Origin: Acidimicrobium sp. BACL17 MAG-120823-bin42 | Lineage (GTDB): Bacteria; Actinomycetota; Acidimicrobiia; Acidimicrobiales; Ilumatobacteraceae | DNA: 8,120 bases | Reading direction: 5' to 3' | Assembly: GCA_001438985.1 (NCBI GenBank) | Contig: LIAZ01000052.1 | Span: 1-8,120 of the forward strand | Part shown: one piece after another, positions 1 to 4,441 of the stretch | How positions within the stretch are numbered: the stretch's first letter is position 1 | Layout: every line of letters begins with the position of its first letter | The notes under the pieces: model-generated | Told to the model about the DNA's origin: nothing | Databases searched by the model: none | Seen by the model: the letters and a program-made list of their open reading frames with translations, nothing else | Position numbers and translations under genes: made by a program

Positions 1-20
1 GGCTGAGGGGTGGAAGTCAT
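1..20 (-). CDS. possible 5' end of lexA (partial, runs off left edge)
   Basis: Only about seven codons are visible on the minus strand, starting with ATG at 20-18 and reading M-T-S-T-P-Q-P. That is too short to identify by homology. The call rests on position: in mycobacteria and corynebacteria lexA lies next to a LysM/SOS cell-division gene and nrdR, and exactly those two genes follow here. The short leader rich in Ser, Thr and Pro would fit the variable N-terminus that precedes the helix-turn-helix in actinobacterial LexA. No Shine-Dalgarno sequence is visible, so the message may be leaderless. The frame could instead be chance. Confidence 0.35.
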
Positions 21-26
21 GGGCTA

Positions 27-56
27 AGCGTACGGGTGTTCGCCCGCCAAGTCAAA
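27..56 (-). promoter_or_regulatory. putative promoter for the leftward (lexA-like) gene
   Basis: Read on the minus strand, TTTGAC (56-51) and TACGCT (32-27) are separated by 18 bp, close to a sigma-70-type -35/-10 pair. The -10 ends 6 nt before the ATG at 20-18, which would put the transcription start at the start codon itself. The degenerate LexA box at 30-41 overlaps the -10, as expected of an autorepressed lexA promoter. This is motif inference only. Confidence 0.35.
30..41. promoter_or_regulatory. degenerate LexA (SOS) box
   Basis: The 12-mer GTACGGGTGTTC matches the actinobacterial LexA core GAAC-N4-GTTC with one mismatch, in the left half-site. It overlaps the putative -10 of the leftward gene. 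It is weaker than the two perfect boxes to its right and may only bind cooperatively, or not at all. Confidence 0.35.
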
Positions 57-68
57 CACCTGTTCGGA

Positions 69-80
69 GAACAAATGTTC
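69..80. promoter_or_regulatory. LexA (SOS) box 1
   Basis: GAACAAATGTTC is a perfect GAAC-N4-GTTC operator of the actinobacterial and Gram-positive LexA type. A further half-site, GTTC at 62-65, lies just upstream, so TGTTC-N3-GAACA (61-73) overlaps the box as a second inverted repeat. The box lies between the two divergent genes and upstream of the likely LysM-gene promoter. Confidence 0.75.
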
Positions 81-98
81 GCCACAATCCAACAACTA

Positions 99-112
99 CG
101 AACACCCGTTCG
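99..112. promoter_or_regulatory. LexA (SOS) box 2
   Basis: GAACACCCGTTC (100-111), flanked by C and G, is a perfect LexA core. It lies immediately upstream of the -10-like hexamer TATGGT (114-119) of the LysM gene. A bound LexA dimer would therefore cover the -35/-10 spacer and block RNA polymerase. Its centre is 31 bp from the centre of box 1, about three helical turns, which places both boxes on the same DNA face. Confidence 0.8.
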
Positions 113-113
113 C

Positions 114-119
114 TATGGT
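114..119 (+). promoter_or_regulatory. putative -10 element of the LysM gene
   Basis: TATGGT fits the TAnnnT pattern of actinobacterial -10 elements and sits 2 bp after LexA box 2. No convincing -35 is visible 17-18 bp upstream. The resulting leader would be roughly 45 nt and would contain the Shine-Dalgarno sequence at 160-165. Confidence 0.3.
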
Positions 120-159
120 GGAAGTACCAGTTCGAAACCCCCATAAAACCCCTACAAAC

Positions 160-165
160 AAAGGA
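160..165 (+). promoter_or_regulatory. ribosome binding site of the LysM gene
   Basis: AAAGGA ends 7 nt before the ATG at 173. This supports that start over the overlapping frame whose ATG is at 115 and which has no such signal. Confidence 0.6.
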
Positions 166-172
166 CCACATC

Positions 173-532
173 ATGGCTGCAACAATCCACTACCTCACCT
201 CACAACACCCAGCTGTTCGCTCGGCATACGTTCGGGCCATGCCCCGCCCAGCCCAGGCGGTCTACCGCCGTCGTCGGGCAGGCGTATTGGCCATCGCGGT
301 GTCCATCGCGGCTTTGGCCACATTTGGCTTGCAGGGCACCCAGGCCAACGCCAACCCAGCGCTGCCTGGTCAGCAAACCGAGCCCAACTACGTGGTTGCC
401 CAAAGCGGCGACACGTTGTGGGCCATTGCCCAACGCATCGCGCCACAGGCCAACACAGCCGAATTGGTCGATGAGTTGGTGCGCATGAACGGCGACAGCA
501 TCAATGTTGGCCAACGCGTACTCATTCCCTAA
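173..532 (+). CDS. SOS-controlled membrane-anchored LysM protein, probable cell-division suppressor (DivS/ChiZ/YneA-like)
   Basis: The 119-residue protein has a basic N-terminal part with an RRRR run at residues 32-35. A single hydrophobic segment follows at about residues 36-54, then a short Ala/Pro/Gln-rich linker. A LysM domain fills residues 73-119, with the typical SGDTLWAIA start and the NVGQRVLIP end. The charge pattern predicts a cytoplasmic N-terminus with LysM outside, bound to peptidoglycan. Small proteins of this layout next to lexA (DivS in Corynebacterium, Rv2719c/ChiZ in Mycobacterium, YneA in Bacillus) delay septation after DNA damage. Two perfect LexA boxes upstream and nrdR downstream reproduce that context. 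Family membership is clear. The division-inhibitor role is inferred from context, since LysM domains also occur in cell-wall hydrolases. No catalytic domain is present. Confidence 0.85.
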   Translation: MAATIHYLTSQHPAVRSAYVRAMPRPAQAVYRRRRAGVLAIAVSIAALATFGLQGTQANANPALPGQQTEPNYVVAQSGDTLWAIAQRIAPQANTAELVDELVRMNGDSINVGQRVLIP

Positions 533-535
533 TCG

Positions 536-565
536 TTCACATTGATATATGAGTAGTAGTACTCT
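536..565 (+). promoter_or_regulatory. putative leaderless promoter of nrdR
   Basis: TTCACA (536-541) and TACTCT (560-565) are separated by 18 bp. The -10 ends 7 nt before the GTG at 573, so transcription could begin at or beside the start codon. No Shine-Dalgarno sequence fits either this GTG or the ATG at 549. nrdR may also be read through from the LysM gene, which ends 40 bp upstream, so it could be partly SOS-linked. The call is motif-based. Confidence 0.35.
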
Positions 566-572
566 CTGGGGC

Positions 573-1037
573 GTGCATTGTCCGAGTTGTACACACGACG
601 ACACCAAAGTTATTGACTCCAGGATGTCGGAAGAAGGCAGTGCAATTCGCCGACGCCGCAGTTGCCCGCAGTGTGCATATCGGTTCACCACGTATGAGCG
701 TTTAGAAGAAGTGCCGCTCAATGTGCAAAAGCGCAGCGGTGGCAAAGAGCCATTCGATCGGGCCAAAATGATCGCCGGAATCCAGGCAGCGGTAAAGGGT
801 AGGCCAGTTGAGGCCCTAGCCATTATTGACATGGCCGAGCGCATTGAGGACAAACTGCGCTTGCTGGGTGGCGATGTCACCTCAAGCGATATTGGTCACG
901 CAGTGCTCGACGAACTTCGCGTTGTTGATGAAGTTGCGTACATGCGTTTTGCCAGTGTGTACAAAAACTTTGACGATGCATCCGATTTCAAACGCGAACT
1001 TGCGTTGTTGCAAAAGCATTCAACTGCTCGCGCATAG
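573..1037 (+). CDS. nrdR: transcriptional repressor NrdR
   Basis: NrdR represses ribonucleotide reductase genes, sensing ATP/dATP through an ATP-cone. From the GTG at 573 the protein is 154 residues and begins MHCPSC, the family's usual N-terminus. The zinc-ribbon cysteines then fall at 3, 6, 31 and 34, the canonical positions. VIDSR (13-17), the Arg run at 26-29 and RFTTYE (37-42) are the DNA-binding signatures. The ATP-cone covers about residues 46-136, beginning around LNVQKRSGGKEPF. A longer frame from ATG 549 would add eight residues (MSSSTLWG) that the family lacks and has no ribosome binding site, so GTG is preferred. The gene follows the LysM gene by 40 bp and meets the next gene tail to tail with 3 bp between stops. 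Its likely target, nrdJ, lies downstream in this window and carries NrdR boxes. Confidence 0.96.
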   Translation: MHCPSCTHDDTKVIDSRMSEEGSAIRRRRSCPQCAYRFTTYERLEEVPLNVQKRSGGKEPFDRAKMIAGIQAAVKGRPVEALAIIDMAERIEDKLRLLGGDVTSSDIGHAVLDELRVVDEVAYMRFASVYKNFDDASDFKRELALLQKHSTARA

Positions 1038-1040
1038 TTG

Positions 1041-1712
1041 CTAGCGCGTATAGCGCAAGAACAAAAAGCTATCTTCTTCGCACACGTGTGCAAGTTGGTA
1101 TCGCTGCAACACATCGGGTGCGCCGTTCGTTAGTCGCGGGCCGTTTCCGCCAACCATATTGGCGCTGATGGTCACATTGATTTCATCCACTAAATCGGCG
1201 GCAAGCATTGCGGCGTTCAGCGTTGGTCCGCCTTCAAGTTGTGCAAAGTTGCCCTGCAATTGCGATGCTGCGTGCACTAAATCGATCTCGGTTGTGCCAG
1301 CGCGAACGCAGTCGACACCCGGCGGTGTTGTTGCGGTTTCGGTGGTGATCAAAAAGCCTGCGCCACTGGTGAAGAGTGGCTTCGTTACATCGATATTCGC
1401 GCTGCGCGTAACCACGCCAACACGCAAGCCCGGCTTGCTTGGCGGGCCGTAATCGTCAATGGTGACCGTGCTTGAGCCCACAATGATCACATCGGCGAGT
1501 GCGCGCAAACCGAGCAAAACCGCGAGGTCGCCAGGACTGCCAAGTGCGCGCGAGTTGCCTTCCACCACGGTGCTGCCATCGATACTGGCCACCATGCACA
1601 TGCCAATGGTGGGGCGAGTTTTGCCGCCGCCAACATCAACTCGGGCGCGGGTAACGCCATAGGCATCGGCAACCGAAAGCGAAGCCACTGGGTTGGGGAA
1701 CAGGCGTTGCAT
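1041..1712 (-). CDS. pyrimidine reductase family protein (RibD C-terminal / dihydrofolate-reductase-like fold)
   Basis: From ATG at 1712-1710 the protein is 223 residues and begins MQRLFPNP, like the MRRLLPDP start common in actinobacterial members of this family. Visible signatures are MVASIDG (40-46), VIIVGSST followed by DDYGP (about 76-90) and LEGGPTLNA (159-167), all typical of the RibD_C domain that binds NADPH. The N-terminal deaminase domain of bifunctional RibD is absent. A reductase in riboflavin synthesis is therefore one possibility. Stand-alone members such as M. tuberculosis Rv2671 have instead been linked to dihydrofolate reduction. The frame extends to an ATG at 1775, but that would overlap the divergent gene and add residues the family lacks. 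The gene converges on nrdR with a 3-bp gap and diverges from the oxidoreductase. The family is sure; the substrate is not. Confidence 0.85.
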   Translation of the reverse strand: MQRLFPNPVASLSVADAYGVTRARVDVGGGKTRPTIGMCMVASIDGSTVVEGNSRALGSPGDLAVLLGLRALADVIIVGSSTVTIDDYGPPSKPGLRVGVVTRSANIDVTKPLFTSGAGFLITTETATTPPGVDCVRAGTTEIDLVHAASQLQGNFAQLEGGPTLNAAMLAADLVDEINVTISANMVGGNGPRLTNGAPDVLQRYQLAHVCEEDSFLFLRYTR

Positions 1713-1719
1713 TGCGTTC

Positions 1720-1725
1720 AGCATA
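1720..1725 (-). promoter_or_regulatory. putative -10 element of the RibD-like gene (leaderless)
   Basis: On the minus strand TATGCT lies 7 nt before the ATG at 1712, the same geometry as proposed for nrdR. The -35 is weak: GCCACA lies 17 bp upstream and matches only the last three bases of TTGACA. No Shine-Dalgarno sequence precedes the ATG. Confidence 0.35.
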
Positions 1726-1759
1726 TGGCTGCAGGCGTTATCTGTGGCACGATGTTGCC

Positions 1760-4024
1760 ATGCCTGCAACGCCAAGCGATCGCACCGTTTTTCGTACGTG
1801 TCCTCTGTGTGAAGCCACCTGTGGTTTAGAAATCACCATTAAAGATGGAGCAGTTGCGCGCATTCGCGGCGACCGTGACGACGTATTTAGTAAAGGGTTC
1901 ATTTGCCCAAAGGGCAGCACGCTGAAACAGCTGCATGAAGACCCCGATCGTTTGCGTAAGCCATTAATAAAACGCAATGGCACCCATGTTGAAGTGAGTT
2001 GGGAAGAAGCGTGGCAAGAAGTTGAACGTGGACTGATGGGTGTCATCAATACGCATGGTCGTGGTGCAGTTGGTGTGTATTTAGGAAACCCAAACGCGCA
2101 CAACTTGGCGCCACTCATTTACAACCGCGTGTGGTTGCAAGCACTTGGCACCAAGCAGCGCTTCAGTGCGTCGTCGGTGGATCAAATTCCAAAGCAAGTG
2201 AGCTCGGGTTACATGTTTGGAACGCCAGCAACAATTGCGATTCCCGATCTTGATCGCACGCAATACATTTTGATGTTGGGTGCAAACCCATACGACTCGA
2301 ATGGCAGTTTGTGCACCGCGCCAGATTTCCCGGGCCGACTTGAAGCCATGCGCGAACGTGGTGGCAAGTTGGTAGTGGTCGACCCACGCAAGAGCAAAAC
2401 AGCCGAGCATTGTGATGAATGGTTGGCCATTCGCCCTGGTGCTGATGCATTGTTCCTTGCTGCCATTGCAAACACCATTTTTGAAGAAGGCTTAGCCAAC
2501 GTTGGCGATCACATACGGCCACATGTTGCAGGGCTCGATGTGTTGCCTGCAGCACTGAAGCAATTCACTGCATCAGCCGTTGCACAAGCAGTGGGTATTG
2601 ATGCTGAAACCATCAAGCGCATCGCCCGCGAATTCGCTGCTGCCGACAAAGCGCTGGTGTATGGCCGCATTGGCACATGCACCGTCAGTTTTGGCACCAC
2701 GGCAAGTTGGCTGGTCGACGTCGTGAACACCATTACGGGCAACCTCGACCGCGAAGGTGGCGTGATGTTCACGATGCCAGCAGCAGGTGGGCCAACCACG
2801 CGTGGCCAAAAGGGGACAGGCAAAGGTTTTTCTATTGGCCGCGGGCATTCACGCGTGCGCAAATTTCCTGAAGCACTTGGTGAATACCCAGTCAGTGTGA
2901 TGGCAGAAGAAATCGCTACGCCAGGTGAAGGACAAATCAAGGCACTTATCACTGCTGGTGGAAACCCTGTGTTGTCTACGCCAAACACGCTTGCACTTGA
3001 AGAGAGCATGAAGACACTCGAGTTCATGGTGTCGGTAGATATTTACTTGAACGAAACCACGCGATACGCCGATGTCATTTTGCCGTCGCCTTCACAACTT
3101 GAGCGCAGTCACTTCGATCTTGTGTTCACCGGTTTTTCGGTACGCAACGTTGCCAACTACAGCGAACCTGTATTTGAACGTAGTGCAGACCAACCCGATG
3201 AGTGGGAAATTTTCTTGAAGCTTGCAGGCATTGCACAAGGCATGGGTGCCAATGCAGATGTTTCGATGATTGACGACTTCACTCTTGATGCATTTATCGG
3301 AAGCATCATGAAGGATTCGTCATCGCCAACTAATGGGCTCACTGCCGAACAAATTCGCGAGCAGCTTGATGCAACGGGTGCACGCGGAGCCGATCGCATG
3401 CTGGATCTCATGTTGCGCACTGGCCCGTATGGCGATGGGTTCGGTGCAAACACCAGCGGTATCAGCCTTGCGCACATGAAGCAGCACCCACACGGCATCG
3501 ACTTTGGCCCACTAGAGCCACGCATTCCCGAAGTGTTGCGCACGCCAAGTGGAAAAGTTGAACTTGCGCCGCAACCTTTGCTTGCCGACTTGCCTCGACT
3601 TGCAAAGTCAATGAACGAATTCAACGATGAACAATTAGTACTTGTTGGGCGTCGACACTTGCGTTCAAATAATTCGTGGATGCACAACATAGAAGTGTTA
3701 GTAAAAGGAAAAGAACGCTGCACGTTGCAGATGCATCCAAATGATGCGCAACGAGTTGGTGTGCAAGAGGGAAGCGTTGCACGAATTTCAAGCAGGGTTG
3801 GTGCCATTGATGCCGTTGTCGAACTCACACCCGACATTCGCGAACGAGTAGTGAGCCTGCCGCACGGTTGGGGTCATGACATGAGCGGCACGAGGATGAG
3901 CGTTGCGGCCAAGCGTGCGGGGGTGAACTCAAACGTGCTCACCGATGAGAACGAAATGGACCCACTTTCGGGAAATTCGGTAATGAACGGCATTCCGGTC
4001 ACGGTTGCCCCTGTCGGCGTCTAG
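1760..4024 (+). CDS. cytoplasmic molybdopterin-dependent oxidoreductase with N-terminal 4Fe-4S cluster (DMSO reductase family)
   Basis: From ATG 1760 the protein is 754 residues. An N-terminal Fe4S4 domain has Cys14, Cys17, Cys21 and Cys49 (C-x2-C-x3-C-x27-C), followed by CPKG, whose Lys51 occupies the cluster-to-pterin electron-relay position. The large bis-molybdopterin-guanine-dinucleotide domain follows, with ILMLGANPYDSNGS, TGNLDREGG, ITAGGNPVLSTPN and ADVILPSPSQLER. The molydopterin dinucleotide-binding domain begins near residue 624 (LVLVGRRHLRSNNSW) and includes SLPHGWGH. There is no twin-arginine signal, so the enzyme should be cytoplasmic. Where formate dehydrogenases and periplasmic nitrate reductases carry Sec or Cys as metal ligand, the segment at about residues 135-154 (SSVDQIPKQVSSGYMFG) has none. 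Substrate and redox partner are unknown, and no electron-transfer subunit or cofactor gene is adjacent. An in-frame ATG at 1712 is less likely, because the cluster motif normally lies very near the N-terminus. Confidence 0.9.
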   Translation: MPATPSDRTVFRTCPLCEATCGLEITIKDGAVARIRGDRDDVFSKGFICPKGSTLKQLHEDPDRLRKPLIKRNGTHVEVSWEEAWQEVERGLMGVINTHGRGAVGVYLGNPNAHNLAPLIYNRVWLQALGTKQRFSASSVDQIPKQVSSGYMFGTPATIAIPDLDRTQYILMLGANPYDSNGSLCTAPDFPGRLEAMRERGGKLVVVDPRKSKTAEHCDEWLAIRPGADALFLAAIANTIFEEGLANVGDHIRPHVAGLDVLPAALKQFTASAVAQAVGIDAETIKRIAREFAAADKALVYGRIGTCTVSFGTTASWLVDVVNTITGNLDREGGVMFTMPAAGGPTTRGQKGTGKGFSIGRGHSRVRKFPEALGEYPVSVMAEEIATPGEGQIKALITAGGNPVLSTPNTLALEESMKTLEFMVSVDIYLNETTRYADVILPSPSQLERSHFDLVFTGFSVRNVANYSEPVFERSADQPDEWEIFLKLAGIAQGMGANADVSMIDDFTLDAFIGSIMKDSSSPTNGLTAEQIREQLDATGARGADRMLDLMLRTGPYGDGFGANTSGISLAHMKQHPHGIDFGPLEPRIPEVLRTPSGKVELAPQPLLADLPRLAKSMNEFNDEQLVLVGRRHLRSNNSWMHNIEVLVKGKERCTLQMHPNDAQRVGVQEGSVARISSRVGAIDAVVELTPDIRERVVSLPHGWGHDMSGTRMSVAAKRAGVNSNVLTDENEMDPLSGNSVMNGIPVTVAPVGV

Positions 4025-4119
4025 TTATCAACAGGCTGTGGGTGGGTTGTCCACCGATAAATCCCTTTATCCACATGAATAAACACAGTAAAAATGTTTA
4101 ATTCACATGGTTATCCACT
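4025..4119 (+). promoter_or_regulatory. cluster of DnaA-box-like 9-mers upstream of nrdJ
   Basis: Four same-strand 9-mers resemble the DnaA box TTATCCACA: TTATCAACA (4025-4033), TTGTCCACC (4047-4055), TTATCCACA (4067-4075, perfect) and TTATCCACT (4111-4119). TCCTCCACA (4120-4128) is a poorer fifth copy. Start-to-start spacings of 22, 20 and 44 bp are near multiples of two helical turns. An AT-rich stretch (4076-4104) lies between the third and fourth boxes. The cluster begins directly after the oxidoreductase stop codon. DnaA is known to control E. coli nrdAB through boxes in its promoter, so a similar role for nrdJ is the simplest reading. A DnaA-titrating site is an alternative. Confidence 0.6.
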
Positions 4120-4179
4120 TCCTCCACACAGGGGTAGTGCCGTATCCTTCCGGCAAGAGCAGCACTGAGACAGAAATCG

Positions 4180-4191
4180 GTCATTTATGAC
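4180..4191. repeat. short inverted repeat
   Basis: GTCAT-TT-ATGAC is a 12-bp near-palindrome about 80 bp upstream of the nrdJ -35. It could be an operator for an unknown regulator. It matches neither the LexA nor the NrdR pattern and may be chance. Confidence 0.25.
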
Positions 4192-4211
4192 TTTTATATG
4201 TCAATTTGCGC

Positions 4212-4240
4212 AGGGGTCTCAACCCCTTATCCAGTAAGGG
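4212..4240 (+). other. two mutually exclusive hairpins
   Basis: AGGGGT (4212-4217) pairs perfectly with ACCCCT (4222-4227) across a 4-nt loop. CCCTTA (4224-4229) pairs perfectly with TAAGGG (4235-4240) across a 5-nt loop. The middle segment is shared, so only one stem can form at a time. No U-run follows, so this is not a standard terminator for the oxidoreductase. It lies upstream of the best nrdJ promoter and would be in RNA only if transcription enters from further upstream. Confidence 0.4.
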
Positions 4241-4270
4241 TCAAAAGGTGGTCGCATAATTCGGAAATGA

Positions 4271-4299
4271 TTGACACGGGCTAATTACAATGCTGTAAT
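4271..4299 (+). promoter_or_regulatory. sigma-70-type promoter of nrdJ with extended -10
   Basis: A perfect -35 TTGACA (4271-4276) and a -10 TGTAAT (4294-4299) are separated by 17 bp, with an extended -10 TGC directly before the hexamer. Transcription would start near 4306, giving a leader of about 136 nt. It is the best promoter match in the window, consistent with a gene needing high but controllable expression. Confidence 0.7.
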
Positions 4300-4302
4300 C
4301 AT

Positions 4303-4318
4303 TCCCTACCAATTGTGG
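4303..4318. promoter_or_regulatory. weak NrdR box (upstream partner)
   Basis: Aligned to the NrdR consensus acaCwAtATaTwGtgt, this 16-mer keeps CTA in the left arm and TTGTGG in the right arm but has a poor centre. It matches about 10 of 16 positions. Its centre is 42 bp (four helical turns) from the perfect box at 4345-4360, and NrdR boxes typically occur as helically phased pairs. It covers the predicted transcription start. Confidence 0.5.
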
Positions 4319-4344
4319 GTGATCCTGCGAAAGGGGCAGGCACA

Positions 4345-4360
4345 CCACAACATGTTGTGG
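4345..4360. promoter_or_regulatory. NrdR box (perfect palindrome)
   Basis: CCACAACATGTTGTGG is its own reverse complement, and with the flanking A and T the palindrome reaches 18 bp (4344-4361). It matches the NrdR consensus at the conserved C, A, AT, T and G positions and differs mainly at the outer and flanking-centre bases. It lies about 40 bp into the predicted nrdJ transcript, where bound NrdR would block elongation or initiation. nrdR itself is in this window. Confidence 0.75.
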
Positions 4361-4380
4361 TTAACCGGGTAAAGATTTTT

Positions 4381-4420
4381 TAACGACGAAATAAACGACA
4401 AATAAACGAACGTAAACACA
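4381..4420 (+). repeat. A-rich 11-bp tandem repeats in the nrdJ leader
   Basis: Three imperfect units, TAACGACGAAA (4381-4391), TAAACGACAAA (4392-4402) and TAAACGAACG (4403-4412), are followed by a degenerate fourth, TAAACACA (4413-4420). The period of 11, 11 and 10 bp is close to a helical turn. The RNA would be rich in A and C and nearly unstructured, which could help ribosome loading. Simple drift of an A-rich leader is also possible. Confidence 0.5.
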
Positions 4421-4426
4421 GAAAAC

Positions 4427-4432
4427 GGAAGG
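4427..4432 (+). promoter_or_regulatory. ribosome binding site of nrdJ
   Basis: GGAAGG ends 9 nt before the ATG at 4442 and fixes that start. It is the clearest Shine-Dalgarno sequence in the window, in contrast to the leaderless-looking genes to the left. Confidence 0.7.
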
Positions 4433-4441
4433 TTAAGCACA

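Noticed and set aside
539..554. NrdR box for autoregulation at the nrdR start
   Set aside because: ACATTGATATATGAGT looks similar in composition, but the conserved C, A and G positions do not align.
200..880. 226-codon open frame on the minus strand
   Set aside because: It is a shadow across the LysM gene and nrdR, both well supported on the plus strand, and has no recognisable domain.
1745..1759. Sigma-54-like TGGCACG-N3-TTGCC just before the oxidoreductase start
   Set aside because: The spacing is one base short of the strict sigma-54 requirement, actinobacteria generally lack sigma-54, and the site abuts the start codon.
1712..1775. Upstream ATG starts for both divergent genes (overlapping 5' ends)
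   Set aside because: Family N-termini (MQRLFPNP; cluster cysteine at residue 14) point to the internal starts at 1712 (minus) and 1760 (plus), which removes the overlap.
4130..4170. Possible cobalamin riboswitch (GCAGCACTG near 4159-4167) upstream of B12-dependent nrdJ
   Set aside because: The conserved B12-box and core segments could not be assembled, and the motif lies upstream of the inferred transcription start.
4345..4380. Hairpin plus T-run resembling a terminator
   Set aside because: The palindrome and the T-run (4376-4381) are separated by about 15 nt, so they do not form an intrinsic terminator. The NrdR-box reading explains the palindrome better.
4025..4441. Chromosomal replication origin
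   Set aside because: The DnaA-like boxes invite this, but dnaA and dnaN are absent, the boxes are few for an actinobacterial oriC, and a promoter role in front of nrdJ is simpler.
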